From: CAYHPY01 sp964358485
GTDB taxonomy: Bacteria; Elusimicrobiota; Elusimicrobia; UBA1565; UBA9628
Assembly: GCA_964358485.1 (NCBI GenBank)
Contig: CAYHPY010000152.1
Location: forward strand, 1 to 6,412
Length of the DNA: 6,412 nt
Direction of reading: 5' to 3'
In this document: one piece after another, positions 1 to 5,812 of the stretch
Numbering within the stretch: position 1 is the first letter of the stretch
Layout: each line of letters begins with the position of its first letter
Program-made: the position numbers and the translations under genes
Notes under the pieces: model-generated
Databases searched by the model: none
What the model was told of the DNA's origin: nothing
Seen by the model: the letters and a program-made list of their open reading frames with translations, nothing else

Positions 1-1128
1 GGATGCGGGCTCGGGCTCGCCGAGCTTGCCGGTGCGGATCTCCCGGACCTCCCGGTAGGCCGGGCCCGCGTCGTCGGCGGTGATGGGCCCGCTGACGACG
101 CGCGCGGCGGATTTAAGCAGGCGGCGGAAATCCCCTTTGACCGCCTGGGCCAATGCCGCGGCCTGTTCGGGGTCCCGGGGGTCGATTGTGTACTCCAGAA
201 GCATCCGCTGGCCGTCGGAGCGGGCCGCGGAGAGGGAGAGCCGGGCGACCGCGATTTTGACGAGTTCCCGGGCCAAGGCCCGGTCCACCTGGTGAAGAAG
301 AATGCCTTCCCATCCTTGCATGAAATTTCCGCCCCCGACCGCGTAGGAGATGGAGGCGCCCCGCGAGCGGACGGTGACGTAATCGGCCCGGAACCGGAAG
401 CGCAACAGCTCCGGGGTGAGCCGGTAGAGGGTCATGGAGGCCGAGCCTCCTTTAGAGTAGCCGAAGGAAATCGAGGCGGGAGCCCCGTCGCCCAGGGCGT
501 CGGAGAGGCTGGCCCCATAGCCGACCGTCAGGGAAAACGGCAGGCGCCAGAGTTCCCCCACGGCCATTTCCGCGATGCGCTCGGCGCTGACGGGCACGAC
601 GGTTTTAATGTCCCGAAGATCGATCAAGGTGTCGAGCTCCTTGCAGGTCTGGGTGGTGCCCAGCCGCCGGACCACCATGGAGCGGCCGTCGATCCGAGCC
701 CCGATGGAAATGGAGCCGGCGGGCCCGCCCTCCGAGATGGGATGGGAGAGGGCCTCCCCCCAGGAAACGGCGAGCCGCTCCTCGTCCACCAAGGCCAACC
801 GTCCGCCCGGCTCGGGAACCAGGCGCCGGGTGAATCCCATCCCGGTCCCGGAGAATGAGCCGAGGTCGGGGCGGTAATCGTAATTCAGCTTGAGGTTGCG
901 GCAGACCTGGTCCAAAACCTTGGAACGGAGCCTATCCTCGAATTTGATGCGGTCCGGGCTGGAGAAGCCGCCCTCCGGGTTGGCGGGCTCGGATTGTCCC
1001 GGCGGGGCGGCCACCGGCGGGGCCCAATCCCCGTCCAGGCCGTCGAAATCTTGGAAGCCTTGCGCCCGAGCCGCCAACGAGGTCAAAAGGAGGAGAGCGG
1101 CGAGGGAAAGACGGGATGTTTGGTTCAT
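1..1128 (-). CDS. Secreted protein of unknown function (C-terminus outside window)
   Basis: An uninterrupted reading frame of 376 codons runs from an ATG at 1128 to the left edge, so the C-terminus is missing. The N-terminus is a textbook Sec signal peptide: a short polar start with one Arg (R6), a hydrophobic core (LSLAALLLLTSLAA) and an A-R-A/Q cleavage site after residue 22. A Pro/Gly-rich linker follows (about 35-58), then a segment with alternating hydrophobic and polar residues and many Gly and Ser (about 130-270), suggesting beta structure. The region 280-345 looks helical (VDRALARELVKIAVARLSL). Two Cys (76 and 162) could form a disulfide after export. I do not recognise the family and assign no function; it is probably periplasmic or outer-membrane associated. 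The start is supported by the signal peptide and by a TACAAT hexamer six bases upstream. It is divergent from the regulator at 1275, which may control it. Confidence 0.85.
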   Translation of the reverse strand, partial: MNQTSRLSLAALLLLTSLAARAQGFQDFDGLDGDWAPPVAAPPGQSEPANPEGGFSSPDRIKFEDRLRSKVLDQVCRNLKLNYDYRPDLGSFSGTGMGFTRRLVPEPGGRLALVDEERLAVSWGEALSHPISEGGPAGSISIGARIDGRSMVVRRLGTTQTCKELDTLIDLRDIKTVVPVSAERIAEMAVGELWRLPFSLTVGYGASLSDALGDGAPASISFGYSKGGSASMTLYRLTPELLRFRFRADYVTVRSRGASISYAVGGGNFMQGWEGILLHQVDRALARELVKIAVARLSLSAARSDGQRMLLEYTIDPRDPEQAAALAQAVKGDFRRLLKSAARVVSGPITADDAGPAYREVREIRTGKLGEPEPAS

Positions 1129-1134
1129 GGTCCT

Positions 1135-1140
1135 ATTGTA
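1135..1140 (-). promoter_or_regulatory. Putative -10 element (TACAAT) of the secreted-protein gene
   Basis: On the minus strand, TACAAT matches the sigma-70 -10 consensus at 5 of 6 positions. Its last base lies six bases before the ATG at 1128, which puts the predicted transcription start on or next to the A of the ATG. No convincing -35 box is seen at 16-18 bp spacing. The only SD-like bases (AGGA) sit two bases from the ATG, too close for normal use. This suggests a leaderless transcript, but it is inferred from position alone. Confidence 0.5.
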
Positions 1141-1232
1141 GGAGGAAAGGGAAAAACGGACCTGAGGCAACGGGGCAACGGAATTACGGCAAAGGGACCA
1201 GAAACGGAATAAGATCAAACGGAAGAAAATGT

Positions 1233-1245
1233 GAAACGACGTTTC
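1233..1245 (+). promoter_or_regulatory. Perfect palindrome GAAACG-A-CGTTTC, candidate operator
   Basis: Six-base arms around one central base form a perfect inverted repeat. It overlaps where the -35 box of the gene at 1275 would lie (about 1236-1241, 18 bp before the TAAAAT at 1260). Odd-length palindromes of this size, placed over the promoter of an XRE-family gene, are typical autoregulatory operators. The role is inferred from position and symmetry; no binding evidence is available. Confidence 0.45.
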
Positions 1246-1256
1246 TCCAAGCAAAA

Positions 1257-1265
1257 TGTTAAAAT
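1257..1265 (+). promoter_or_regulatory. Putative extended -10 element (TG-T-TAAAAT) of the regulator gene
   Basis: TAAAAT at 1260-1265 matches TATAAT at 5 of 6 positions and is preceded by TG one base upstream, the extended -10 signature. The expected start of transcription is near 1272-1273, only two or three bases before the ATG at 1275. The mRNA would therefore be nearly leaderless. A weak -35 (ACGACG, sharing GAC with TTGACA) lies at 1236-1241, inside the palindrome. Confidence 0.5.
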
Positions 1266-1274
1266 ACGGAACCT

Positions 1275-2165
1275 ATGGGGAAAAATAGAGGCCTCCGTCC
1301 GTTCCGGCCGGAGGTTGGGGAATTTTCAAAAATCCTTCGCCAACTCCGTCAAGAAGCCGGCCATCCGTCCGCCCGGGACTTTTTCATGGAGGCGGGCGGG
1401 CGGACGTTTTTTGGCTGCACCTACAAGCAGTACCTCAACGTCGAGAACGGGCAATCCGCCCCGGGGCCCGAGACCCTGGAGAAAATTGCCACGGCCCTGC
1501 ACGTCTGGTTCAACGACTCGCAGGCCCGGGAATTTTTCATCGCCTACCTAAGAACCGTCCTGCGCAGCCGGGAACTTCTGGAGATGGCCCTGCGCGCCTT
1601 GGCCGTTCCCCCGGGCGGCCCCACGCCGCTGAGGCAAGCCATCCAGAAGGATTTCCAGAACCGGCGCTTCCGGGTGACTCAAGCCCAGGCCGCCGCCATG
1701 TATTCGAGCTACGCCCATTATTGGATTTCCAACGTGTTTTGCAACGACAACGGGGAATGGTCCGCCGAAGAGCTCGCCCGGCTCCTCGGTTTGGAGCCGC
1801 CGGCGGTCCGCAAGGCGCTGTCGGATTTCGTTAAAAACGGTTTTCTTTCCACCGCCGGGAATTCCGGCCGCTACCGCTGCCGCGCCGCGGGCAAAGTCTT
1901 CGTCATGCCCCGAAAAGATCCCCATGTCGTCGACCCCCAGGCCCTCCGGGGACGGGAGATGTTGGAAAAAATGGCCTCCCGGACCGGCGTCGAGGAGATG
2001 TTCCACGGGCAATTCCTGCGCGCCTCCTCGGCCGCCCTCAAGCAGTATTACCCCTTCCTGGCCCAGGCCGTGGTCGGCTGCGACGTCTACTCTTCACCGA
2101 ACAAAGGCGCGGACACGGCGATGTTCGTGGTCGAGGCCCGGGTCCGGCGTTTGTTCCCCTTCTGA
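1275..2165 (+). CDS. XRE-type HTH / winged-helix transcriptional regulator
   Basis: A 296-residue protein likely to be a cytoplasmic DNA-binding regulator. Residues about 15-78 form a Cro/C1-type helix-turn-helix: FSKILRQLRQEAG, then a YLNVENGQSAPGPETLEKIA segment typical of the end of XRE domains, although the turn region (38-50) is longer than usual. Residues about 145-212 resemble a winged helix: WSAEELARLLGLEPPAVRKA as the helix-turn-helix, then a wing-like GNSGRYRC. The C-terminal part (225-290) is unrecognised and may be a dimerisation or ligand domain. The overall plan (N-terminal HTH, middle winged helix, unknown C-terminus) resembles the TIGR02147/DUF4423 regulators from memory; this needs a profile search. 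The first ATG is chosen because the next in-frame ATG (1386) would remove much of the HTH. Upstream sequence suggests autoregulation and control of the divergent secreted protein. It ends 3 bases before the stop of the converging PBP gene. Confidence 0.8.
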   Translation: MGKNRGLRPFRPEVGEFSKILRQLRQEAGHPSARDFFMEAGGRTFFGCTYKQYLNVENGQSAPGPETLEKIATALHVWFNDSQAREFFIAYLRTVLRSRELLEMALRALAVPPGGPTPLRQAIQKDFQNRRFRVTQAQAAAMYSSYAHYWISNVFCNDNGEWSAEELARLLGLEPPAVRKALSDFVKNGFLSTAGNSGRYRCRAAGKVFVMPRKDPHVVDPQALRGREMLEKMASRTGVEEMFHGQFLRASSAALKQYYPFLAQAVVGCDVYSSPNKGADTAMFVVEARVRRLFPF

Positions 2166-2168
2166 CGG

Positions 2169-4421
2169 CTACTCGATGATCACCGGCTCCTCGAGCTCGG
2201 GCTCGGCCTCCCCGGGGAGCAGTTCCTCATCGGTGGGCAGGGGCAACGCCCCGCCTGGGGCCGCGGCCGTGGAACCCAGGTAGGCCGAAGACGCGCCGGG
2301 CTCCCCAGTGGTGGGAGCCAGAGCCAAGGGCCGGGAGTGGTCCACCTGGCAGTAGGCCGTGGGCTCGGTGCCCTTGGCGAAGGCCTCCAGGATTTTCTTT
2401 GGGCAGGTGGGCAGGGCCAATTGGCCGGTCTCGGCGTCGATCTGCACGAATTCGATGCCCGGCGGGACGGGAAAATCCCTCTTGGGAAGGTCCTTGAGGA
2501 CCTCTCCCATGATGTCGGTCCACCAAGGCACCACCGTGGAGCCTCCGGTCCAGTCCTTTCGTCCGAGGGAGGCGAAATCGTCGTAGCCCATCCAGGCCGC
2601 CGCCACCAAATCCGGGGTGAACCCGATAAACCATAGGTCCCGGTTCTCGTTGGAGGTCCCGGTTTTTCCGGCCAGAGGGCGCTTGAGCCTCTTGGCGTAG
2701 GTGGCGGTGCCCCCGCTGACCACGCTCTTGAGCATATTGCTCATAAGATAGGCCAGTTGGGGAGTCATCGCCTCGCGTTCCGTCGGAATGTGGTTCTCGA
2801 GCTCCTTGCCGGTCCGGTCCTCCACCCGCGCGACCGTGTAGGGGATCACCGAGATGCCGCCGTTGGCGAAGGAGGCGAAGGCGCTGGCCATTTCCAAGGG
2901 CGTGACCACCGAGGAGCCCAGGCCCAAGGCGGGCACGGGCTCCAGTTCCGCCCGGATTCCGGCCTTGTGGGCGATCTCGACCACCGAGGGGGGGCCGATC
3001 TGCGTGATGAGGTTGACCGAGGCCATGTTGCGGGACATGGCCAGGGCCCGGCGCAAGGTGACCACCCCCAGGAATTTTGAGTCGAAATTATTGGGGACCC
3101 AGATCTTGAAATCGGTGGATTGGGCGAAAGGGGCCGTGGCCAGATTGATGGAGTACTGATCCGTGGCCCCTTCCAGCAGGCGCCAATCCCGGCCGTCGAA
3201 GTAAAAGGCGAGAGGATTGTCCTCAACCAAAGAGGCCGCGGTCATCCCGGATTGAAGGGCCGCCGCCCAGACGAAGGGCTTAAAAGTGGAGCCGGGCTGG
3301 CGCTGGGCCTGGGTGCACCGGTTGAAATGGGAATCCCGTCCCCCGATCATGGCCCGGACGGCCCCGGTCTTGGCGTCCAGGATCAGGAAAGCCCCCTGAA
3401 TCTTGGGGGGCGGAGAAGTGGAAACATCCACGGAATCGGGCCCCGGATCCGGATCTTCGGCGCGTTTCTTCGCCCACTCCTTGGCAGCCTTCTCGTCAAA
3501 CGCCGCCAAACCCTTCTCCATCCACTCCTCGGCGGTTTTTTGCATGGACAGGTCGATGGTGGTGTATATCTTGAGTCCCCCCTTCCACAGGGTTTGATAG
3601 CCGTACTTGCGCTCCAAGCGGGACCGGACATGCTCGACGAAATAGGGGGCCTGGCTGTCCATCTGCACGGGCTTGACCAAAGGAATCGGGGAGCGGTTGG
3701 CCTCTTCCTTTTCCTTGGAACTGATCATGGACTCCTCGGCCATGCGCCCAAGCACGACCGCGCGCCGCCGCCGCGCCCGGGCCGGGTGGTTGAACGGAGA
3801 ATAGCCCCGCGGCGCTCGCACCAGGCCCGCCAAAAGCGCGCAGTCGGCCAAGGTCAATTGGGAGACCTCCTTGCCGAAATATATGCGCGCCGCGGCCTGC
3901 ACCCCGTAGGCGCCCTCGCCGAAATAGACCTGGTTGAGATAATGCTGAAAAATCTCGGGCTTGGAGAAGTTCCGCTCGATCTGAATGGACAGCAGGATTT
4001 CCTTGACCTTGCGCACGATGGTCCGCTCCCGAGTCAGGAAGATCTGCTTGGAAAGCTGCTGGGTGATCGTCGAGCCCCCCTGGACCACGCCCCCGGCCAG
4101 AAAATTGGCCACCGCGGAACGCAGGATGCCGCGCGGCGAGACCCCCCAATGCTTGAAAAAATTGTCGTCCTCCACGGCGATCACCGCGTTTTGCAGGTCC
4201 ACGGGGATCTTGGACAGGATCAAAAGCGCCCGTTTCTCGATGGAAAGCTCCGAGACCAACTCCCCCGCGGAATCGAAAACCCGCGTGGTCAAGGATGGGG
4301 TGTATTCCTCGAGGCGGTGGATGTCGGGAAGGCCGGTGAGCAGGCGGCGGAACGCCCAGGCGCCCCCGGCGATCAGGATGGCTCCCACGAGGCCCAAACC
4401 GTACAGGCGAGTCCGAGACAT
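2169..4421 (-). CDS. mrcA: Bifunctional penicillin-binding protein 1A (glycosyltransferase + transpeptidase)
   Basis: This 750-residue class A PBP polymerises lipid II into glycan strands and cross-links the peptides at the outer face of the inner membrane. A transmembrane anchor (about 6-26) is followed by the GT51 domain: EDDNFFKHWG with catalytic Glu84, GGSTITQQLSKQIFL, the RKVKE motif and YLNQVYFGEGAYGVQAAA. The transpeptidase domain has all three active-site motifs: STFK (Ser378, Lys381), SRN (463-465) and KTGT (586-589). SxxK and SxN are 85 residues apart, longer than the roughly 60 I recall for E. coli PBP1a, with extra sequence at about 405-438. The linker between domains (about 300-340) is short, charged and Pro-rich, with no room for a large OB-like domain. 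An acidic, Pro-rich tail ends the protein. ATG 4421 is preferred over an in-frame TTG at 4427 because a TATAAT lies 7 bases before the ATG. Family call is certain; the mrcA symbol (versus other class A names) is by similarity. Confidence 0.95.
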   Translation of the reverse strand: MSRTRLYGLGLVGAILIAGGAWAFRRLLTGLPDIHRLEEYTPSLTTRVFDSAGELVSELSIEKRALLILSKIPVDLQNAVIAVEDDNFFKHWGVSPRGILRSAVANFLAGGVVQGGSTITQQLSKQIFLTRERTIVRKVKEILLSIQIERNFSKPEIFQHYLNQVYFGEGAYGVQAAARIYFGKEVSQLTLADCALLAGLVRAPRGYSPFNHPARARRRRAVVLGRMAEESMISSKEKEEANRSPIPLVKPVQMDSQAPYFVEHVRSRLERKYGYQTLWKGGLKIYTTIDLSMQKTAEEWMEKGLAAFDEKAAKEWAKKRAEDPDPGPDSVDVSTSPPPKIQGAFLILDAKTGAVRAMIGGRDSHFNRCTQAQRQPGSTFKPFVWAAALQSGMTAASLVEDNPLAFYFDGRDWRLLEGATDQYSINLATAPFAQSTDFKIWVPNNFDSKFLGVVTLRRALAMSRNMASVNLITQIGPPSVVEIAHKAGIRAELEPVPALGLGSSVVTPLEMASAFASFANGGISVIPYTVARVEDRTGKELENHIPTEREAMTPQLAYLMSNMLKSVVSGGTATYAKRLKRPLAGKTGTSNENRDLWFIGFTPDLVAAAWMGYDDFASLGRKDWTGGSTVVPWWTDIMGEVLKDLPKRDFPVPPGIEFVQIDAETGQLALPTCPKKILEAFAKGTEPTAYCQVDHSRPLALAPTTGEPGASSAYLGSTAAAPGGALPLPTDEELLPGEAEPELEEPVIIE

Positions 4422-4428
4422 GGCCAAA

Positions 4429-4434
4429 ATTATA
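4429..4434 (-). promoter_or_regulatory. Consensus -10 element (TATAAT) of the PBP gene
   Basis: A perfect TATAAT on the minus strand ends 7 bases before the ATG at 4421, so transcription should begin at or beside the start codon. A -35-like ATCACA (4 of 6 against TTGACA, 18-bp spacer) is formed by 4453-4458, inside the first codons of the divergent glpD gene. No Shine-Dalgarno is present in the seven bases before ATG. It overlaps the -10 of glpD by two bases. Confidence 0.65.
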
Positions 4435-4438
4435 GAAT
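4433..4438 (+). promoter_or_regulatory. Putative -10 element (TAGAAT) of glpD
   Basis: TAGAAT matches the -10 consensus at 5 of 6 positions and ends six bases before the ATG at 4445, predicting a start of transcription on the A of ATG. No good -35 is seen at 16-18 bp; that region lies inside the PBP coding sequence. No Shine-Dalgarno occurs in the AACGCC spacer. It shares positions 4433-4434 with the opposing TATAAT. Confidence 0.55.
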
Positions 4439-4444
4439 AACGCC

Positions 4445-5809
4445 ATGTACGATGTGATCGTCATCGGCGGCGGGATCACGGGGGCGGGGACCGCCCGCGA
4501 TTGCGCCATGAGGGGGCTCAAGACTTTGCTTCTGGAGCGCGCCTCCCCCGGCGGAGCCACCACCGCTTCTTCCAGCCACCTCATCCACGGAGGCCTGCGC
4601 TACCTGCTCTACGACCGTCTCACGACCCACACGACCTGCTGGGATTCCGGGCACATCATCCGGATCGCCGGCCCGCTTTTGACCCGCCTTCCCATCCTTT
4701 GGCCCGTCTACAAGGGGCATTCCCACGGCCTGGAGACCGTCGAGACCCTCCTTGAGGTTTACGACGAGTTCCAGCAAATGAAGGGAGGCCTGCCGCACCT
4801 GCGGTTCAACGCCCACGAAACCCTGCGGCTGGTTCCGGGCCTGGCGCCCAAGGGCCTGCTCGGCTCGCTTTCCTTCGACGAATGGTGGGTGGACCCCGTG
4901 GCGCTGGTCGAGGCCAACCTGGATTCCGCCCGCCGTCATGGCGCCGAGGTCAAGACGGGAACCATGGTCGCCGGGATGCTCCTGCGCAACGGGCGCGTGA
5001 CCGGGGTCGTGGCCGACGGAAAAAACATCGAGGCCAAGGTCGTCGTCAACGCCGCGGGTCCCTGGATCGACAAAATTTCCTCCCTGGCGGGAGCCCGAAT
5101 TCCCCTGCGCCTGAGGAAAGGCACGCATTTGGTTTATGAGCGGCCTCTCACGCCGGTTGGGTTGTTGTTGGAAGCCGTCGACCGGGGGCGCTACGTGTTC
5201 GTCCTACCCCACAAGGACGGGACCTTGATCGGGCCCACGGACCTTCCCTCCCCCGACGACCCCGACTCGATTACGACGGGAGAGGACGAAAAAAAATACC
5301 TTTACGATTCCGTCCGCCGCTACCTCCCCGACCTCAAACCCGATTACGCGCGGACCATCGTCGGCGCGCGGCCGATTCTGGGGCAGGCGGGCAACGAGAA
5401 GCTCCTCTCCCGGGAATTCGAGGTCTTCGATCATCAAGCCCGCGACGGGATCGAGGGCCTGGTGACCATCGGCGGCGGAAAGATGTCGGACTTCCGGGCC
5501 ATGGCCGAGGCCGGCGCCGACGCGGCCTGCCGCAAACTCAGGTCCACGGCCCGCTGCCGGACCCATCACGAGGACCTCTGGGGCAAGCCCATCGGCTCCG
5601 TCCCCCGCTACCGCGGCCCCCAGGCCGAACTGAGGCTTTTTCTCAAGACCCATCCTCGGCTGAGGGAATTGCACGCTCTCGGCTGCCTGGGAGGGGCGTT
5701 GGCGCGCCACCTTCTGCTCAAAGCCCTGGGCGAAAGCCGCATCTCCCGGGCCGACGCCCTCCCGGGCCATTACTCCCACCGGGCCTCCCTGCCCGGGGAA
5801 TTTTGGTAG
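4445..5809 (+). CDS. glpD: FAD-dependent glycerol-3-phosphate dehydrogenase (GlpD family)
   Basis: This 454-residue flavoenzyme is predicted to oxidise sn-glycerol 3-phosphate to dihydroxyacetone phosphate and pass electrons to membrane quinone. The N-terminus is a Rossmann FAD site (IGGGITGAGTARDCAMRG, residues 7-24), with Glu31 ending the second strand as the expected ribose ligand. SSSHLIHGGLRYL (42-54) is diagnostic for GlpD. VVNAAGPW (200-207) is the second nucleotide-site motif. Residues aligning from memory with the E. coli substrate pocket are present: Arg52, Tyr53, Arg309 (GARP), Arg323 and Lys346 (GGGKMSDFR). After Lys346 only 108 residues remain, about 40 fewer than in E. coli GlpD, so the C-terminal cap is short; the [2Fe-2S]-type C-terminus of GlpA is absent. 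It is divergent from the PBP gene with a 23-bp spacer, and the AsmA-like gene starts one base after its stop, implying co-transcription. A related FAD oxidoreductase with another substrate is less likely. Confidence 0.88.
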   Translation: MYDVIVIGGGITGAGTARDCAMRGLKTLLLERASPGGATTASSSHLIHGGLRYLLYDRLTTHTTCWDSGHIIRIAGPLLTRLPILWPVYKGHSHGLETVETLLEVYDEFQQMKGGLPHLRFNAHETLRLVPGLAPKGLLGSLSFDEWWVDPVALVEANLDSARRHGAEVKTGTMVAGMLLRNGRVTGVVADGKNIEAKVVVNAAGPWIDKISSLAGARIPLRLRKGTHLVYERPLTPVGLLLEAVDRGRYVFVLPHKDGTLIGPTDLPSPDDPDSITTGEDEKKYLYDSVRRYLPDLKPDYARTIVGARPILGQAGNEKLLSREFEVFDHQARDGIEGLVTIGGGKMSDFRAMAEAGADAACRKLRSTARCRTHHEDLWGKPIGSVPRYRGPQAELRLFLKTHPRLRELHALGCLGGALARHLLLKALGESRISRADALPGHYSHRASLPGEFW

Positions 5810-5812
5810 AAT
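5807..5812 (+). promoter_or_regulatory. TAGAAT hexamer at the glpD/asmA-like junction, possible internal -10
   Basis: The glpD stop and the first base after it form TAGAAT, the same hexamer found upstream of glpD. If used as a -10, transcription would begin near 5819, after the ATG at 5811 and about 22 bases before the second in-frame ATG at 5841. That would favour the later start. The hexamer arises in part from the stop codon, so coincidence is likely. Confidence 0.2.

Larger units (their letters stand above)
1155..1270 (+). repeat. Cluster of ACGG-core short direct repeats in the divergent intergenic region
   Basis: AACGGA occurs at 1155, 1177, 1203 and 1218. Related hexamers occur at 1169 (AACGGG), 1185 (TACGGC), 1235 (AACGAC) and 1265 (TACGGA). 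The copies at 1169, 1177 and 1185 are spaced by 8 bases; the others are irregular. The cluster fills the space between two divergent promoters and could be an array of binding sites for a regulator, such as the neighbouring XRE-type protein. Irregular spacing and a purine-rich background make chance a real alternative. Confidence 0.35.

Noticed and set aside
292..858. A 188-codon plus-strand open frame at the left end
   Set aside because: It lies opposite the secreted-protein gene, whose frame has a proper signal peptide. The plus frame has shadow-type composition.
2208..2219. CTCCCCGGGGAG palindrome near the convergent stop codons, as a terminator
   Set aside because: The stem is effectively only four base pairs once a loop is allowed, there is no T-tract, and it encodes part of the PBP tail.
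4425..4427. TTG at 4427 as the PBP start (two residues longer)
   Set aside because: The ATG at 4421 is a stronger start codon and sits at the expected +1 of the TATAAT promoter. A TTG start would lie upstream of the predicted transcription start.
3120..4457. A 445-codon plus-strand open frame opposite the PBP gene
   Set aside because: It is antisense to a gene with all GT51 and transpeptidase motifs. Its composition (Gly, Arg, Pro, His, Leu) is that of a GC-rich shadow frame.
3496..4584. A 362-codon minus-strand open frame in another frame of the PBP gene
   Set aside because: It covers the PBP gene and glpD start out of frame, and its Gly/Arg/Pro-rich sequence has no recognisable domain.
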